Notes: a model not told the origin generated them from the letters alone. 64,000 bases of DNA from Microbulbifer variabilis ATCC 700307 (GCF_000380565.1 NZ_AQYJ01000024.1:248001-312000); one strand, 5' to 3'. Counted from the stretch's first letter, positions 28,648 through 39,976 are shown. Translations and numbers: made by a program.

Positions 28648-29091
28648 GTGTATTTGGGTAGCCATGCAATCAATATGGATGCCAAGGGGCGTCTGGCGAT
28701 ACCAGCGCGGGTCCGCGACCGGCTGCTGGATGACTGCGCCGGTTGTTTGGTGCTTACTGCGCATACAGAGGAGCGTTGCTTGCTGGTTTACCCTGCGCCC
28801 CAGTGGCAGCAGATTTTACCAAAGATAGAGTCCCTACCCAGTTTTAATAAAGTGGCGCGCCGCGCCCAGCGTCTTTTAATTGGCTATGCCTGCGAATTGC
28901 AGGTGGATGGTAATGGCCGGGTATTGATCCCACCTACCTTGCGTGAATACGCCGGGCTGGAAAAGAAGCTGATGCTGGTAGGGCAGGGAAAAAAATTAGA
29001 ACTTTGGAGCGAGGAACGCTGGATGTCCTGGCTCGATGACAGTGAAGATGAGGAGGGAATGCCAGAGGAAATGGCATCCCTCTCTTTATAA
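28648..29091 (+). CDS. mraZ: transcriptional regulator MraZ
   Basis: An AbrB-like DNA-binding ring protein that represses its own promoter and the dcw genes. The 147-residue protein has the two repeats of the family: [21 protein letters not shown] at the N-terminus and [20 protein letters not shown] near 90. The GTG at 28648 aligns with the family start (V-Y-L-G for the usual M-F-R-G); a TTG at 28624 is in frame and has a slightly better ribosome site, so the start is uncertain. First gene of the cluster. Confidence 0.95.
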   Translation: MYLGSHAINMDAKGRLAIPARVRDRLLDDCAGCLVLTAHTEERCLLVYPAPQWQQILPKIESLPSFNKVARRAQRLLIGYACELQVDGNGRVLIPPTLREYAGLEKKLMLVGQGKKLELWSEERWMSWLDDSEDEEGMPEEMASLSL

Positions 29092-29103
29092 GGAGTACAC
29101 GGG

Positions 29104-30036
29104 GTGTCTCAAGAATTGCATCGCAGTGTGTTACTGCGCGAGGCCGTGGACGCCCTGATTACTGATCCAGACGGCTTTTATATCGATGGGACTTTTGGCC
29201 GTGGTGGCCACAGTGCCGCAATCTTGAAACAGCTAGGTCCCAAGGGACGTTTGCTGGCCGTTGATAAGGATCCACAGGCGATTGAATACGCCCATCAGCG
29301 CTTTCAGTCTGATTCACGTTTTTCGATCTGGCACGGCTCTTTTGCCGATATGGACAGTGCGGCGGCTGAGCAGTCGGGGCGGGTCAACGGCATTTTATTG
29401 GATTTGGGCGTCTCATCCCCGCAGCTGGATCAAGCTGAACGCGGTTTTAGTTTTATGCAGGATGGGCCACTGGATATGCGCATGGATACCAGTCGTGGTC
29501 TCAGCGCAGCCCAATGGGTGAATACCGAAGATGAGGCTGAAATGGCCAGGGTCTTCAAAGAGTATGGGGAGGAGCGTTTCGCTCGCCGTATGGCTGCCGC
29601 TATCGTGCGCCGCCGGGTGGAAAAGCTCTTTGAGCGAACTTTAGATTTAGCGGAAGTAGTCAAAGCGGCCAATCCCGCCTGGGAGAAAGGCAAGCATCCC
29701 GCCACCCGGGTTTTTCAGGCAATTCGTATCCATGTTAATGGCGAGTTGGATGATTTGCAGAGCGCGTTGGATAAATCCCTGCAGCTGCTGGCTCCGGGAG
29801 GGCGGTTGGTCATTATCAGCTTCCATTCGCTGGAGGATCGCATGGTCAAGCGCTTTATTCGCGAGAAGGAGCGTGGCCCGCAACTGCCCCGGGGGCTGCC
29901 GGTAATGGATAGTCAGATCGCCAGGTCTCTGCGCTCTCTGGGTAAGGCAGTGAAAGCCAATGAAGTTGAGGTGGATGAGAATCTGCGCTCGCGCAGTGCG
30001 GTAATGCGGGTTGCGGAAAAGCTGTCAGGGAACTGA
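29104..30036 (+). CDS. rsmH: 16S rRNA m4C1402 methyltransferase RsmH (MraW)
   Basis: Adds the base methyl group to C1402 of 16S rRNA, complementing RsmI. The 310 residues start [13 protein letters not shown] with the SAM-binding [16 protein letters not shown] near 23; [20 protein letters not shown] near 97 and the [18 protein letters not shown] stretch near 240 are diagnostic. GTG start with AAGGAG upstream. It follows mraZ by 12 bases. Confidence 0.98.
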   Translation: MSQELHRSVLLREAVDALITDPDGFYIDGTFGRGGHSAAILKQLGPKGRLLAVDKDPQAIEYAHQRFQSDSRFSIWHGSFADMDSAAAEQSGRVNGILLDLGVSSPQLDQAERGFSFMQDGPLDMRMDTSRGLSAAQWVNTEDEAEMARVFKEYGEERFARRMAAAIVRRRVEKLFERTLDLAEVVKAANPAWEKGKHPATRVFQAIRIHVNGELDDLQSALDKSLQLLAPGGRLVIISFHSLEDRMVKRFIREKERGPQLPRGLPVMDSQIARSLRSLGKAVKANEVEVDENLRSRSAVMRVAEKLSGN

Positions 30037-30041
30037 TAGCA

Positions 30042-30317
30042 ATGCGGGGCAAACTTTTGATCGGGCTCGGGTGTTTGTGGTTGGCCGCGATGGCTTCAGC
30101 CCTGTCTGTAGTTTATTCAACCCAGCGCAGCAGAGAACTGACCGCTGAATTGGGTAGAGCACAAAAAGCTCAGGATGAACTGCGCTATGAGCAGGAGCGT
30201 TTGCTGTTGGAGCGAGGAGCCTGGTCTGCCTACAGCCGCGTGGAAAAGGTAGCTCGCGAAGAATTAAAAATGCATGTGCCAGCTCCATCTGATCAGGTGC
30301 TGGTAACGGTGGATTGA
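30042..30317 (+). CDS. ftsL: cell division protein FtsL
   Basis: A bitopic divisome protein that forms a complex with FtsB and FtsQ and activates FtsWI. The 91 residues contain one transmembrane helix (LIGLGCLWLAAMASALSVVYST) and a periplasmic coiled coil (about 30-65, RELTAELGRAQKAQDELRYE), ending KMHVPAPSDQVLV, the usual length and layout. It starts five bases after rsmH. A 179-base gap without a gene follows before ftsI, unusual for this tight cluster. Confidence 0.93.
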   Translation: MRGKLLIGLGCLWLAAMASALSVVYSTQRSRELTAELGRAQKAQDELRYEQERLLLERGAWSAYSRVEKVAREELKMHVPAPSDQVLVTVD

Positions 30318-30496
30318 TATTAAGAACTACAAGCCTTAATAGATTAGGCCCCGTGGTTTGTATGTCTTTGTGCTTTTAAGAGTGGCACCAAAATAAGCAT
30401 AAGAATTTTGAGCGTAAAGGGTTTTAGGCGGGTTGTTCAAGAGAGCCCTGAAGGAATTTGATTTCAAAGTGAAAAAATAACGCCAACTGGAAAAAT

Positions 30497-32257
30497 ATGG
30501 GCGCAATCAAGAAAAAGCAAGTTCAACCGGGAATTGCCCGCTGGCGTTTTGTGCTGGTGGCAGCTCTGTTATGCCTGCTTGCAGTGGCTTTGGTGCTACA
30601 TCTGGCGCGCTTGCAGGTTGTGCCCGCTGCAGAACGCGGTTATCAGTTTCTACAGGACCAAGGGCGTGCGCGGACTATTCGCACGGAGGAAATCGCTGCT
30701 TATAGGGGCTCCATTGTCGACCGCAACGGCGAACTACTAGCGGTCAGCACACCGGTGCATAGTTTGTGGGCAAACCCCAAGCTTTTGAAAGAAAGTGGTA
30801 TTAAAAAGCTTGATGAGTTAGCCCGGGCCCTTGAGTTAAAGCCATCTAAATTTGCCACGCGCTTGGAAAAGTACCGCAATAAAGAGTTTATGTATTTGCG
30901 CCGTCACTTGACCCCTGAACAGGCCGGCAAGGTACTGGATCTCGGGCTTTCTGGGGTTTATAGCAAGAAAGAATACAGACGCTTTTACCCTGCTGGGGAG
31001 GTGGTTGCCCAACTTTTGGGTTTTACCAATATTGATGATCGTGGCCAGGAGGGTCTGGAGCTGGCCTACGATAAGTGGCTTTCTGGCCAACTTGGTGCAC
31101 AGCAAGTAGTAAAGGATCTAAAAGGCCGCACTGTCCAGGAGCTGGCCATTCAGAGAGAAGCACAGCCAGGCCAGGATTTGCGCCTGTCCATCGATATGCG
31201 CCTGCAATACCTGGCTTATCGTGAGTTAAAGCGAGCTGTTGCTGAAAATGGTGCTGCCTCGGGTTTTATGGTGATTCTCGACACCCATAGTGGCGATGTG
31301 TTGGCGATGGCCAACCAGCCCTCATTTAACCCCAACAACCGCAAAGGCGTGAAGGCCTCAGCCATGCGTAATCGCGCCCTAATCGACCAGTTTGAGCCCG
31401 GTTCCACGGTAAAACCCTTGACTGTGTTAGCTGCTCTGGAAACCGGGCGCTACAAACCTCACACCCAGATTGATACCAGCCCCGGCTATATACGTGTGCC
31501 AGGCAAAACCCTGGTTGACCCGGTTAATTATGGCAAGTTGGATCTCACTCGCATTATCACCAAGTCGAGCCAGGTTGGTATCACAAAAATTGCCTTGGAT
31601 CTGGAACCAAATTCGCTACGGGAACTCTTTTACCGCCTGGGCCTGGGAGAGGCAGTTGGCAGTGGGTTTCCTGGAGAGACACCGGGCATTCTGCCAAGCC
31701 GTAGTCGCTGGCACCCAATCGAGCGGGCCAATTTTGCCTTCGGCTACGGTTTAACAGTAAATGCTGTGCAGTTGGCTCAGGCCTATAGCGTGCTGGCCAA
31801 TGCCGGGCTCAAGCGACCAGTCTCCCTAGTGTTATCTGGGGATAAAGTCGATGTTGAGCCCGAACGGGTGATTGAAGGGCCGCTGGCGCAGCAGGTAACC
31901 GCCATGTTGGAGACGGTTATTGGTGCTAGTGGTACGGGGCGTCGAGCCAAGGTGGACGGTTATCGTGTTGCTGGTAAGACCGGCACGGTGCACAAAGTCG
32001 GCCGCAGAGGTTATGAAGATAGTCGTTACCGCTCGGTATTTGCTGGCTTTATCCCTGCTGACAAACCCCGCCTGGCTGCGGTTGTAGTTATTGATGATCT
32101 CAGCCATGACAAGTATTCCGGTGGTGAAGTGGCGGCACCGGTATTCGGATCGGTAATGGCTGGAGCTATGCGCCTGCTGCAGGTACCGCCAGAGCAAGTG
32201 GAGCCAGCGGAACGACAGCTGGCCGCGCAGTTAAGCGAGAGAGGTTCAAAATCGTGA
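30497..32257 (+). CDS. ftsI: peptidoglycan transpeptidase FtsI (PBP3)
   Basis: The septal class B penicillin-binding protein that cross-links peptidoglycan together with FtsW. The 586 residues include a short cytoplasmic tail, a transmembrane helix (about 17-38), a pedestal domain and the transpeptidase domain. Ser303 in GSTVK is the acylated residue, SSQ near 356 and KTGT near 495 complete the site. It overlaps murE by four bases (GTGA). Confidence 0.98.
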   Translation: MGAIKKKQVQPGIARWRFVLVAALLCLLAVALVLHLARLQVVPAAERGYQFLQDQGRARTIRTEEIAAYRGSIVDRNGELLAVSTPVHSLWANPKLLKESGIKKLDELARALELKPSKFATRLEKYRNKEFMYLRRHLTPEQAGKVLDLGLSGVYSKKEYRRFYPAGEVVAQLLGFTNIDDRGQEGLELAYDKWLSGQLGAQQVVKDLKGRTVQELAIQREAQPGQDLRLSIDMRLQYLAYRELKRAVAENGAASGFMVILDTHSGDVLAMANQPSFNPNNRKGVKASAMRNRALIDQFEPGSTVKPLTVLAALETGRYKPHTQIDTSPGYIRVPGKTLVDPVNYGKLDLTRIITKSSQVGITKIALDLEPNSLRELFYRLGLGEAVGSGFPGETPGILPSRSRWHPIERANFAFGYGLTVNAVQLAQAYSVLANAGLKRPVSLVLSGDKVDVEPERVIEGPLAQQVTAMLETVIGASGTGRRAKVDGYRVAGKTGTVHKVGRRGYEDSRYRSVFAGFIPADKPRLAAVVVIDDLSHDKYSGGEVAAPVFGSVMAGAMRLLQVPPEQVEPAERQLAAQLSERGSKS

Positions 32258-33783
32258 CTCAGCGCGAAAAACAATTTATTTCCCTACAGGAATTAGTGCC
32301 AGGTTATGCGGGTATCCCCGATATTGCCGTTAGTGGCGTTGCCCTGGATAGTCGCAAGGTAAAAGCCGGCGATGTATTTATGGCGCTGCGCGGTTCTATC
32401 GTTGATGGGCGGGAATATATTGACTCTGCAATTGAGGCTGGCGCTGCAGCAGTGCTAGCTGATGGCGATACACTGGAATGTAAAAGCCGCGGTGACATTC
32501 AGATTGTTAGTGTGCCGGGTTTGGCCAAGCGTGTTGGTGAGATTGCCTCGCGTTTTCATGGAAACCCCAGTGGAGAAATGCATCTGGTTGGGGTGACCGG
32601 TACTAATGGTAAGACTACTTGTGCCTACCTGACTTCTCAATTATTGGCCCATCATTTTGGCAACGCCGCTGTGATTGGCACCATTGGTAATGGTATTTGG
32701 AATGACGGGGAAATTGAGTTACAGGAAACTGGGCTCACAACGCCAGACCCTGTGTATCTGCAGGCAGACTTTGCCAATTTTCGGGATCGTGGAGTACGAG
32801 CTGCGGCAATGGAGGTTTCCTCCCACTCCCTTTCCCAGGGGCGTGTGCATGGTCTGATTTTTGATACGGCTATATTCACCAACCTTTCCCGCGACCACTT
32901 GGATTACCACGGCAATATGGCTGCATATGGTGCTGCCAAGGAAAAACTGTTCGGGCTGCCGAAGCTGAAACGCGGCATTATCAACTTGGATGACCCTTTT
33001 GGTGCCCAGCTGGCAGAGCGCTGTAAATTGCGCGGCCTGCGTGTGCTGACTTACGGACTGCAAGCTGGTGACCTGCATGTGACCGATCTTTGCCGTCATG
33101 AAAAGGGCTTTTCTGTTGAACTCGATTCACCCTGGGGGCGTGGTGAATTAAACGCGCCCCTGATCGGGGATTTCAATATTTACAATGCACTCGCGGTAGT
33201 TGCAGCGGCGGCATCTGCAGGCATGCCGTTTGAGGAAATTCTCGCTGTTTTTCCCACTATAAAAGCGGTGCCTGGCCGTATGGAGCGAGTACAGGTAAAG
33301 GGGGCGGATGAAGTGGGAGTGTTAGTGGATTATGCCCACACCCCGGATGCTCTGCGCGCTGCCTTGGCTGCTGCCCGCCCATACTGCCGAGGCAATTTAC
33401 TCTGCGTGTTTGGCTGTGGTGGCGACCGGGATAGCGGCAAGCGTGCATCCATGGGGCGCATTGCCTCAGAGATGGCCGATCGTGCAATTGTGACCAGCGA
33501 TAACCCCCGCAGTGAAGAACCACAAAAAATTATCGACGATATTCTTGAAGGCGCCGCCAATAATATTGAAGTGGAAATCGATCGTGCCAAAGCTATCGCC
33601 CAAGCTGTCGCAGCGGCACAACCGGGGGATATCGTCCTTATTGCAGGCAAAGGTCACGAGGATTACCAGATTATCGGTAGTGAAAAAATTCATTTCTGCG
33701 ATCGAGAACATGCTGCGGCAGCACTGCGTTTGCGCGCTGGCAAGTCTGCGCAGGCTGAGGGTATGGAGGGAGAAACCCAGTGA
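32254..33783 (+). CDS. murE: UDP-MurNAc-tripeptide ligase MurE (meso-diaminopimelate-adding)
   Basis: Adds the third stem-peptide residue to UDP-MurNAc-L-Ala-D-Glu. The 509-residue product has the ATP-binding GVTGTNGKTTCAYL near 112, and the DNPR motif (SDNPRSEEP, about 415) that specifies meso-diaminopimelate, as expected for a Gram-negative. GTG start overlapping the ftsI stop; its own stop overlaps the GTG of murF, so the genes are translationally coupled. Confidence 0.98.
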   Translation: MTQREKQFISLQELVPGYAGIPDIAVSGVALDSRKVKAGDVFMALRGSIVDGREYIDSAIEAGAAAVLADGDTLECKSRGDIQIVSVPGLAKRVGEIASRFHGNPSGEMHLVGVTGTNGKTTCAYLTSQLLAHHFGNAAVIGTIGNGIWNDGEIELQETGLTTPDPVYLQADFANFRDRGVRAAAMEVSSHSLSQGRVHGLIFDTAIFTNLSRDHLDYHGNMAAYGAAKEKLFGLPKLKRGIINLDDPFGAQLAERCKLRGLRVLTYGLQAGDLHVTDLCRHEKGFSVELDSPWGRGELNAPLIGDFNIYNALAVVAAAASAGMPFEEILAVFPTIKAVPGRMERVQVKGADEVGVLVDYAHTPDALRAALAAARPYCRGNLLCVFGCGGDRDSGKRASMGRIASEMADRAIVTSDNPRSEEPQKIIDDILEGAANNIEVEIDRAKAIAQAVAAAQPGDIVLIAGKGHEDYQIIGSEKIHFCDREHAAAALRLRAGKSAQAEGMEGETQ

Positions 33784-35159
33784 TCAGGTCTTTGTCCCTG
33801 CAGGATTTACAGGCCCGTTTTGGCGGTGAGCTGGTTAACGGTTCCGTGGAGTTTTCGCAGGTGTTTACTGATACCCGGAAACTCAATCCCCAAGCTTTGT
33901 TCGTGGCATTAGTGGGTGAGAACTTCGATGCGCATGATTTTGTAGGCGAGTTGGATGGCCAGGTATTGGGGTTAGTGGTTGATCGCGAAGTCCCCGGTTG
34001 CAGCTTGCCGCAGTGGAGGGTGGAGGATACTACTGTAGCCCTTGGACAGATTGGCCTGATGTGCCGCGAACAGTTTACGGGACCGGTAATTGCTATCACT
34101 GGCTCTTGTGGCAAAACCACCGTCAAGGAAATGCTCTCGGCTATTTTTTCCCAGCGCCACACGCCCTGTGTGACCAGGGGGAATTTGAACAATCAGTTCG
34201 GCTTGCCAATGACCCTCTTTGGCCTTTCTGATCAGCACGATGTACTGATTCTGGAAATGGGGGCCAGCGGGCCTGATGACATCGGTTATTTGTGCGGTAT
34301 CGGCAAGCCTCTGGTCAGCGCAGTCAATAATGTGATGCCTGCCCATGTGGAAGGCTTTGGTTCGGTGGATGCCATTGCTAGGGCAAAAGGGCAGATTTAC
34401 TCAGGTCTGGACGTTGGTGGTACTGCAATTATCAATGCCGATGATAACTATGCGGATTACTGGCGGCAGCGCATGCCGGAAGGTGTGCGCACTTTGGAGA
34501 TAGGTCTCTCCAATCAGTGTGCGCTGTACGCTGAGAATATTGAGTTGGATGCAACCGGCTGCGCCGCATTTGACTTGGTTATTGAGGGTGTTACGCACCC
34601 AGTTAAGTTGCAGTTACTGGGCGAGCATAACGTTCACAATGCCCTTGTTGCTGCCGGCTGCGCTTTTGCCGCAGGCATCCCGGCTGCGGAAATTGTTCAG
34701 GGGCTGGCAAATATCAGCGGGGTATCCGGGCGTCTGCAGGAGCAGCCAGGCATCGCCGGAGCGACGGTGATTGATGATAGCTACAACGCAAACCCGGGTT
34801 CAGTAGGGGCCGCTATAGAGCTGCTCGCGCAACGGCCGGGTAAGAAAATTTTGGTATTGGGCGATATGGGTGAATTGGGCCCTGACGCCGAGGATATGCA
34901 CCGTGGTGTCGGTGCCCTAGCGCGCAAGCGGGGGCTTGATGCGCTATTTACTTTTGGGCCGCTGGGTACTGCCGCCAGTATGGCTTTTATCGAGGGGCGC
35001 CATGAGTCTCTGCGCAATTACCGGGAAAGAGAGCTGCTGATCGCGGCTGTGACTCAAGAGCTTGACAATAATACTACCGTACTGGTGAAAGGTTCTCGCA
35101 GCGCTCGAATGGAACTGGTAGCGCAGGCACTGCTTGGCAACAGCAGAGGGGAGATGTAA
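33780..35159 (+). CDS. murF: UDP-MurNAc-tripeptide-D-Ala-D-Ala ligase MurF
   Basis: Adds the D-Ala-D-Ala dipeptide to complete the soluble peptidoglycan precursor. 459 residues, with ATP-binding [14 protein letters not shown] near 107 and [20 protein letters not shown] near 330. It uses the dipeptide made by Ddl, whose gene is missing from this cluster. Its TAA overlaps the mraY ATG by one base. Confidence 0.98.
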   Translation: MIRSLSLQDLQARFGGELVNGSVEFSQVFTDTRKLNPQALFVALVGENFDAHDFVGELDGQVLGLVVDREVPGCSLPQWRVEDTTVALGQIGLMCREQFTGPVIAITGSCGKTTVKEMLSAIFSQRHTPCVTRGNLNNQFGLPMTLFGLSDQHDVLILEMGASGPDDIGYLCGIGKPLVSAVNNVMPAHVEGFGSVDAIARAKGQIYSGLDVGGTAIINADDNYADYWRQRMPEGVRTLEIGLSNQCALYAENIELDATGCAAFDLVIEGVTHPVKLQLLGEHNVHNALVAAGCAFAAGIPAAEIVQGLANISGVSGRLQEQPGIAGATVIDDSYNANPGSVGAAIELLAQRPGKKILVLGDMGELGPDAEDMHRGVGALARKRGLDALFTFGPLGTAASMAFIEGRHESLRNYRERELLIAAVTQELDNNTTVLVKGSRSARMELVAQALLGNSRGEM

Positions 35160-36244
35160 TGCTGCTTTGGCTGGCGGAATTATTACAACAACATGTGAGC
35201 ACCTTTGCGGTGTTCAATTATTTAACTGTGCGCGCAATTCTGGCAGCACTTACTGCCTTGGGAATTTCCCTGATTGTTGGGCCGCGCATGATCAACTGGC
35301 TCAATCATTTACAGGTTGGGCAAGCCATCCGTGACGATGGCCCTCAGAGCCACTTAAGTAAATCGGGTACACCCACTATGGGCGGTACACTGATACTTGC
35401 CTCTATTTTTTCCTCTGCACTGTTGTGGTCGGATTTGGGTAACCGCTACGTATGGGTAACCCTGTTGGTTACCTTTGTATTTGGTGCTGTCGGTTTTGTC
35501 GATGACTATAAAAAAGTTGTACATAAGAACCCGCGCGGCTTAATTGCCCGGTGGAAATATTTCTGGCAATCCATTGCTGGCTTGGGCGCAGCGATTTATC
35601 TCTATATGAGTGCAACAAGCCCGGCGGAAACTCAATTTTTTGTGCCTTTTTTCAAGGATGTTGCCATTAACCTGGGGCCAGTGAGCTTTATTTTACTGAC
35701 TTACTTTGTCGTAGTCGGCTCCAGTAACGCGGTCAACCTGACCGATGGCCTGGATGGTCTAGCCATTATGCCAACGGTAATGGTAGGCGGAGCCCTGGGA
35801 ATTATTGCTTACTTATCTGGGCACGTTGAGTTTGCCAATTATCTGCATATTCCCGCAATTGCCGGAGCTGGGGAGTTGGCAGTGTTTTGTGCAGCTCTGT
35901 GTGGCGCCGGGCTCGGTTTTTTATGGTTTAACACCTATCCCGCCCAGGTATTTATGGGAGATGTGGGTGCGCTGGCACTGGGTGCGGCACTGGGAATCAT
36001 TGCGGTAATTACGCGGCATGAAATTGTACTGTTCATTATGGGTGGCGTTTTTGTAATGGAAACAGTTTCTGTCATCCTGCAGGTGGCGTCATTCAAACTG
36101 ACTGGTAAGCGTATTTTCCGCATGGCACCGCTGCATCATCATTTTGAATTAAAAGGTTGGCCGGAACCACGCGTAATTGTGCGGTTTTGGATTATCACTG
36201 TGATCCTCGTATTAGCCGGGTTGGCAACACTCAAGCTTAGATAA
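35159..36244 (+). CDS. mraY: phospho-MurNAc-pentapeptide transferase MraY
   Basis: Transfers phospho-MurNAc-pentapeptide to undecaprenyl phosphate to form lipid I at the inner membrane. The 361-residue protein has about ten transmembrane helices; the catalytic aspartates lie in [12 protein letters not shown] near 115 and [13 protein letters not shown] near 194. [11 protein letters not shown] near the C-terminus is also conserved. Length matches E. coli (360). Confidence 0.98.
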   Translation: MLLWLAELLQQHVSTFAVFNYLTVRAILAALTALGISLIVGPRMINWLNHLQVGQAIRDDGPQSHLSKSGTPTMGGTLILASIFSSALLWSDLGNRYVWVTLLVTFVFGAVGFVDDYKKVVHKNPRGLIARWKYFWQSIAGLGAAIYLYMSATSPAETQFFVPFFKDVAINLGPVSFILLTYFVVVGSSNAVNLTDGLDGLAIMPTVMVGGALGIIAYLSGHVEFANYLHIPAIAGAGELAVFCAALCGAGLGFLWFNTYPAQVFMGDVGALALGAALGIIAVITRHEIVLFIMGGVFVMETVSVILQVASFKLTGKRIFRMAPLHHHFELKGWPEPRVIVRFWIITVILVLAGLATLKLR

Positions 36245-36250
36245 AAACAA

Positions 36251-37630
36251 ATGAGCCTGATCGCGACTTCTTCGCAACAGAAAGTGGTAATTGGTCTTGG
36301 CGCTACCGGAAAATCGGTGGTGCGCTATCTGCTGCGTCACGGTCACACACCTGTGGTTGTCGATAGTCGTGAAAAGCCGTCGGGATTAGATGCTTTTTAT
36401 AAAGAGTTTCCGCAAGTGCCGGTGGAAACCGGAGCGTTACGTCCAGACACACTGCTTGCAGCCAGCTTAATTATTGCCAGCCCAGGCGTTGCCCTGGCTG
36501 AACCTGTGTTGCAACAAGCTGTGGCCGAGGGTATTCCCGTGATTGGGGATATTGAGTTATTTGCCCAAGCGCTTATACGTGAAAAGTCTACCGCAAAGCT
36601 AGTGGCAATTACCGGCTCCAATGGCAAAAGCACGGTAACCACCTTACTTGGCAAGATGGCTGAGGCGGCAGGTGTCGATGTGCGTGTGGGGGGAAATATT
36701 GGTGTACCGGTATTGGATTTACTTCAGAAGCCTTTGCCGCAATTGTTCGTTTTGGAGCTTTCCAGTTTCCAATTGGAGACGACCTATTCGCTAGCGGCAA
36801 CTGTCGCCACGATTTTGAATATGAGTGCGGACCATATGGACCGCTACCCCAGTATGGTGGAGTACCACCGGGCCAAGCAGCGGGTTTATCGCGGTGCTGA
36901 ACAATTTGTTGTCAATCGCGCTGACCCCCTCACTCAGGGGCCCTTGTCACGAGAGAGACGTGAGTGGACTTTTGGCCTGGACCAGCCTGATCTTAATCAG
37001 TTTGGTGTGCGTATTGTCGATGGGCAGGGTTGGCTGGTTCAGGGTACTGAGCGACTGCTGCCGATAGAAGCAATGGCCATGGTGGGCAAGCACAATGTTG
37101 CCAATGCTCTCGCAGCGCTCGCACTGGGTAATGCTGTTGAATTGCCTATGCAGGCAATGCTTGGAGTGCTGAAGACCTTCCGAGGGTTACCACATCGATG
37201 TGAGCGGGTGGCCGACCTGGATGGGGTTATTTATGTCAATGACTCCAAAGGTACGAATGTGGGCGCAACCCAGGCGGCGCTGGATGGCCTGGCAACGGAA
37301 AGCCGTAAAATAGTATTGATTGCTGGTGGCGATGGCAAGGGCGCTGACTTTTCTGCATTGAGCAGCAGTGTAAATACACTGCGTGCAATGGTTTCTATTG
37401 GTGCCGATGGCGATAAGGTCGCTCAAAGTTTTGCAGACGAGTGTGAAATTTGTCGGGCTGAATCTATGGTGGATGCCGTCGCTCAGGCTCGAAGACTGGC
37501 GCATAATGGTGACTACGTATTGCTGTCGCCGGCTTGTGCCAGTTTTGATATGTATCGTAATTTTGAAGCCCGAGGCGATGATTTCCGCAATTCGGTTCTC
37601 GCACTTTGTGAAGCTGGGGGGGCTGGATGA
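36251..37630 (+). CDS. murD: UDP-MurNAc-L-alanine:D-glutamate ligase MurD
   Basis: Adds D-glutamate to UDP-MurNAc-L-Ala in the cytoplasm. The 459 residues begin with a Rossmann-like UDP-binding domain (VVIGLGATGKSVVRYLL), then ATP-binding AITGSNGKSTVTTLLG near 118 and VNDSKGTNVGATQAAL near 330. The last four bases overlap the ftsW start. Confidence 0.98.
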   Translation: MSLIATSSQQKVVIGLGATGKSVVRYLLRHGHTPVVVDSREKPSGLDAFYKEFPQVPVETGALRPDTLLAASLIIASPGVALAEPVLQQAVAEGIPVIGDIELFAQALIREKSTAKLVAITGSNGKSTVTTLLGKMAEAAGVDVRVGGNIGVPVLDLLQKPLPQLFVLELSSFQLETTYSLAATVATILNMSADHMDRYPSMVEYHRAKQRVYRGAEQFVVNRADPLTQGPLSRERREWTFGLDQPDLNQFGVRIVDGQGWLVQGTERLLPIEAMAMVGKHNVANALAALALGNAVELPMQAMLGVLKTFRGLPHRCERVADLDGVIYVNDSKGTNVGATQAALDGLATESRKIVLIAGGDGKGADFSALSSSVNTLRAMVSIGADGDKVAQSFADECEICRAESMVDAVAQARRLAHNGDYVLLSPACASFDMYRNFEARGDDFRNSVLALCEAGGAG

Positions 37631-38850
37631 ACGAACTCCCGGCACCTTCAAATAGGCGAGATTTCCTCGATGCCCTATTGCCGCTCAGTGTACTGGCACT
37701 GGTCAGTATCGGAGTGGTGATGGTCGCTTCTGCTTCTATCGCGTTTGCGAGCGATATTTATGCGGACCCCTGGTATTTCCTTAAGAGGCATTTGGCATTC
37801 CTGGCGATAGGCGCTGTGGTGGCACTGGTTGTGAGCCAGATTCCGTTGGCTATTTGGTCGCGCTTGTCATGGCCGCTTTTACTGTTTTCCTGCCTGTTAC
37901 TGATTGTCGTATTGGTGCCAGGTATTGGGCGTGAAGTAAATGGTAGTCGTCGCTGGTTGGTTCTTGCCGGGATTACCATCCAGCCTGCCGAAGTGGCCAA
38001 GTTTTGCATGCTGGTATTTTTTGCGAGCTTTTTGACTCGCCGTAACAAGCAGTTGCATCACTGGAGCAGTTTTATGGTTCCGGTGGTTATTTTAGGCACT
38101 GTTGCACTATTGCTGTTATTACAACCGGACTTTGGTTCTGTGGTAGTGCTTTCCGGTACAGTGCTTGCAATGGTTTTTTTGGGTGGGGCTCGGTTGCCAC
38201 ACACATTCCTGCTGGTAGCGGCAGCGGCCTGTGGACTTGCCTTGATGGCTCTCACGAGCCCCTACCGCTTGCAGCGACTACTGACATTTTTAGACCCTTG
38301 GGGCGACCAGTTTGCCAGTGGCTACCAGTTGACCCAGTCGTTAATCGCTTTTGGTCGGGGAGAGTGGTTTGGTGTGGGTCTTGGTAATAGTGTGCAGAAA
38401 CTATTTTATCTTCCCGAGGCGCACACCGACTTTATTTTCGCCATCCTTGCCGAGGAATGGGGCATGGTTGGCGGCCTGGTGGTAGTTGGTCTTTTTGTGG
38501 CATTGACCTACTCGCTACTGCGTCTTGTACGTACGGCTTTGACTCAGCAGAAATTCTTCGCAGCACTATTGGCCTTTGGTATGGCTGTGCAGTTGGCTGG
38601 ACAGGCTTTTGTAAATATGGGGGTGGCTTCGGGTTTATTACCAACCAAGGGACTGACCTTACCTTTCGTCAGTTCCGGTGGTAGCAGTTTAATAATTTGC
38701 TGTGCGCTACTTGGATTGGCATTGAGAATTCGCAGTGAATTGCACGCGCAATCAGATGGTGGTAATGCAGCCCTCGGTCTTTTCAGGCAGCTACCAATGT
38801 TCGGCCTGGCACGTTCCGGCGGCACCATGAGCCATGGGGAGGCAGTGTAA
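37627..38850 (+). CDS. ftsW: septal peptidoglycan polymerase FtsW
   Basis: A SEDS glycosyltransferase that polymerises lipid II at the septum in complex with FtsI. The 407 residues have about ten transmembrane segments. The GREVNGSRRWL stretch (about 105) and the large loop with YQLTQSLIAFGRGEWFGVGLGNSVQKLFYLPEAHTDFIFA (about 235-275, Asp in HTD) are SEDS hallmarks. The stop shares a base with the murG ATG. Confidence 0.97.
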   Translation: MNELPAPSNRRDFLDALLPLSVLALVSIGVVMVASASIAFASDIYADPWYFLKRHLAFLAIGAVVALVVSQIPLAIWSRLSWPLLLFSCLLLIVVLVPGIGREVNGSRRWLVLAGITIQPAEVAKFCMLVFFASFLTRRNKQLHHWSSFMVPVVILGTVALLLLLQPDFGSVVVLSGTVLAMVFLGGARLPHTFLLVAAAACGLALMALTSPYRLQRLLTFLDPWGDQFASGYQLTQSLIAFGRGEWFGVGLGNSVQKLFYLPEAHTDFIFAILAEEWGMVGGLVVVGLFVALTYSLLRLVRTALTQQKFFAALLAFGMAVQLAGQAFVNMGVASGLLPTKGLTLPFVSSGGSSLIICCALLGLALRIRSELHAQSDGGNAALGLFRQLPMFGLARSGGTMSHGEAV

Positions 38851-39947
38851 TGTCCCAGAGCGAAAAGATTTTTCCCGGCAAGAAATTTTTGGTAATGGCA
38901 GGTGGTACCGGAGGGCATGTCTTTCCCGCATTGGCGGTGGCTAAGGCCTTGCATGATCAGGGTGCCAGTGTTGAATGGTTAGGTACCGAGCGCGGAATAG
39001 AAGCGCGTTTGATTCCCGAGGCGGATATCCCGCTACATTTTATTCGAGTGGAGGGGGTACGTGGTAAAGGTAAACTGGCCCTCTTAAAGGCACCATTACA
39101 GATAATACGCGCTGTTTCTCAGGCGCGCGCAGTGATTAAAAAAGTACAGCCAGACTTGGTGCTCGGTTTTGGAGGGTTCGCGACAGGCCCTGGTGGTGTG
39201 GCTTCAAGGGTTTGCGGGGTTCCGCTGATTATCCACGAGCAAAACGCAGTGGCGGGGACTACTAATCGTTTACTATCCCGAATTGCCAACAGGGTATTAG
39301 AAGCTTTTCCCAGTGGCCTGCCCGGTGCTGTACAGGTCGGCAACCCTGTGCGCAGTGAGATTGCCTCCTTACCGGAGCCTCAGTTGCGTATAGGCACAGA
39401 GTCACCTTTGCGCTTGCTGGTGCTGGGAGGCAGCCTGGGAGCAGTGGCTATTAATGAGCTGGTGCCCAGGGCGATAGCTCAATTACCAATTTCTCTGCGA
39501 CCGCAAGTAGTACATCAGTCGGGCGAGCGCCACTTGGACTTGGCTCGGGAAGCGTATCGTACTGCAGGCATAGAAGCTGAGGTTGTACCTTTTATTTCAG
39601 ATATGGCTGAAGCTTACAGCGCAGCGGATCTGATTATTTGCCGGGCAGGTGCTTTAACTGTATCTGAAATTGCCGCCGCAGGAGTAGGCGCAATTATGGT
39701 TCCTTTCCCATTTGCTATTGATGACCACCAGACACGCAATGGGGAGTGGTTGCAAAGTGCGGGGGGGGCTATTGTGGTTCAACAGAACGCAATGGATGTA
39801 CAGGCGCTTTCCATGTTGTTACAGGAACTTCTTTCGAGTCCAAAGAAACTACTGGAGATGGCTGTGGCCGCACGGCGCGCAGCTAAAACGGATGCGACTG
39901 AGCAGGTAGTGACTGCCTGCAGTGAAGAACTGGCTTTGGCCAGATAA
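38850..39947 (+). CDS. murG: lipid II synthase MurG
   Basis: Adds GlcNAc to lipid I on the cytoplasmic face of the inner membrane. The 365-residue GT-B enzyme shows the N-terminal [15 protein letters not shown] glycine loop near 19, [31 protein letters not shown] near 105 and [25 protein letters not shown] near 268, with the UDP-GlcNAc-binding region after it. Confidence 0.98.
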   Translation: MSQSEKIFPGKKFLVMAGGTGGHVFPALAVAKALHDQGASVEWLGTERGIEARLIPEADIPLHFIRVEGVRGKGKLALLKAPLQIIRAVSQARAVIKKVQPDLVLGFGGFATGPGGVASRVCGVPLIIHEQNAVAGTTNRLLSRIANRVLEAFPSGLPGAVQVGNPVRSEIASLPEPQLRIGTESPLRLLVLGGSLGAVAINELVPRAIAQLPISLRPQVVHQSGERHLDLAREAYRTAGIEAEVVPFISDMAEAYSAADLIICRAGALTVSEIAAAGVGAIMVPFPFAIDDHQTRNGEWLQSAGGAIVVQQNAMDVQALSMLLQELLSSPKKLLEMAVAARRAAKTDATEQVVTACSEELALAR

Positions 39948-39976
39948 TTAATAGTAAGTGGACGAAGGTTAAGAGA

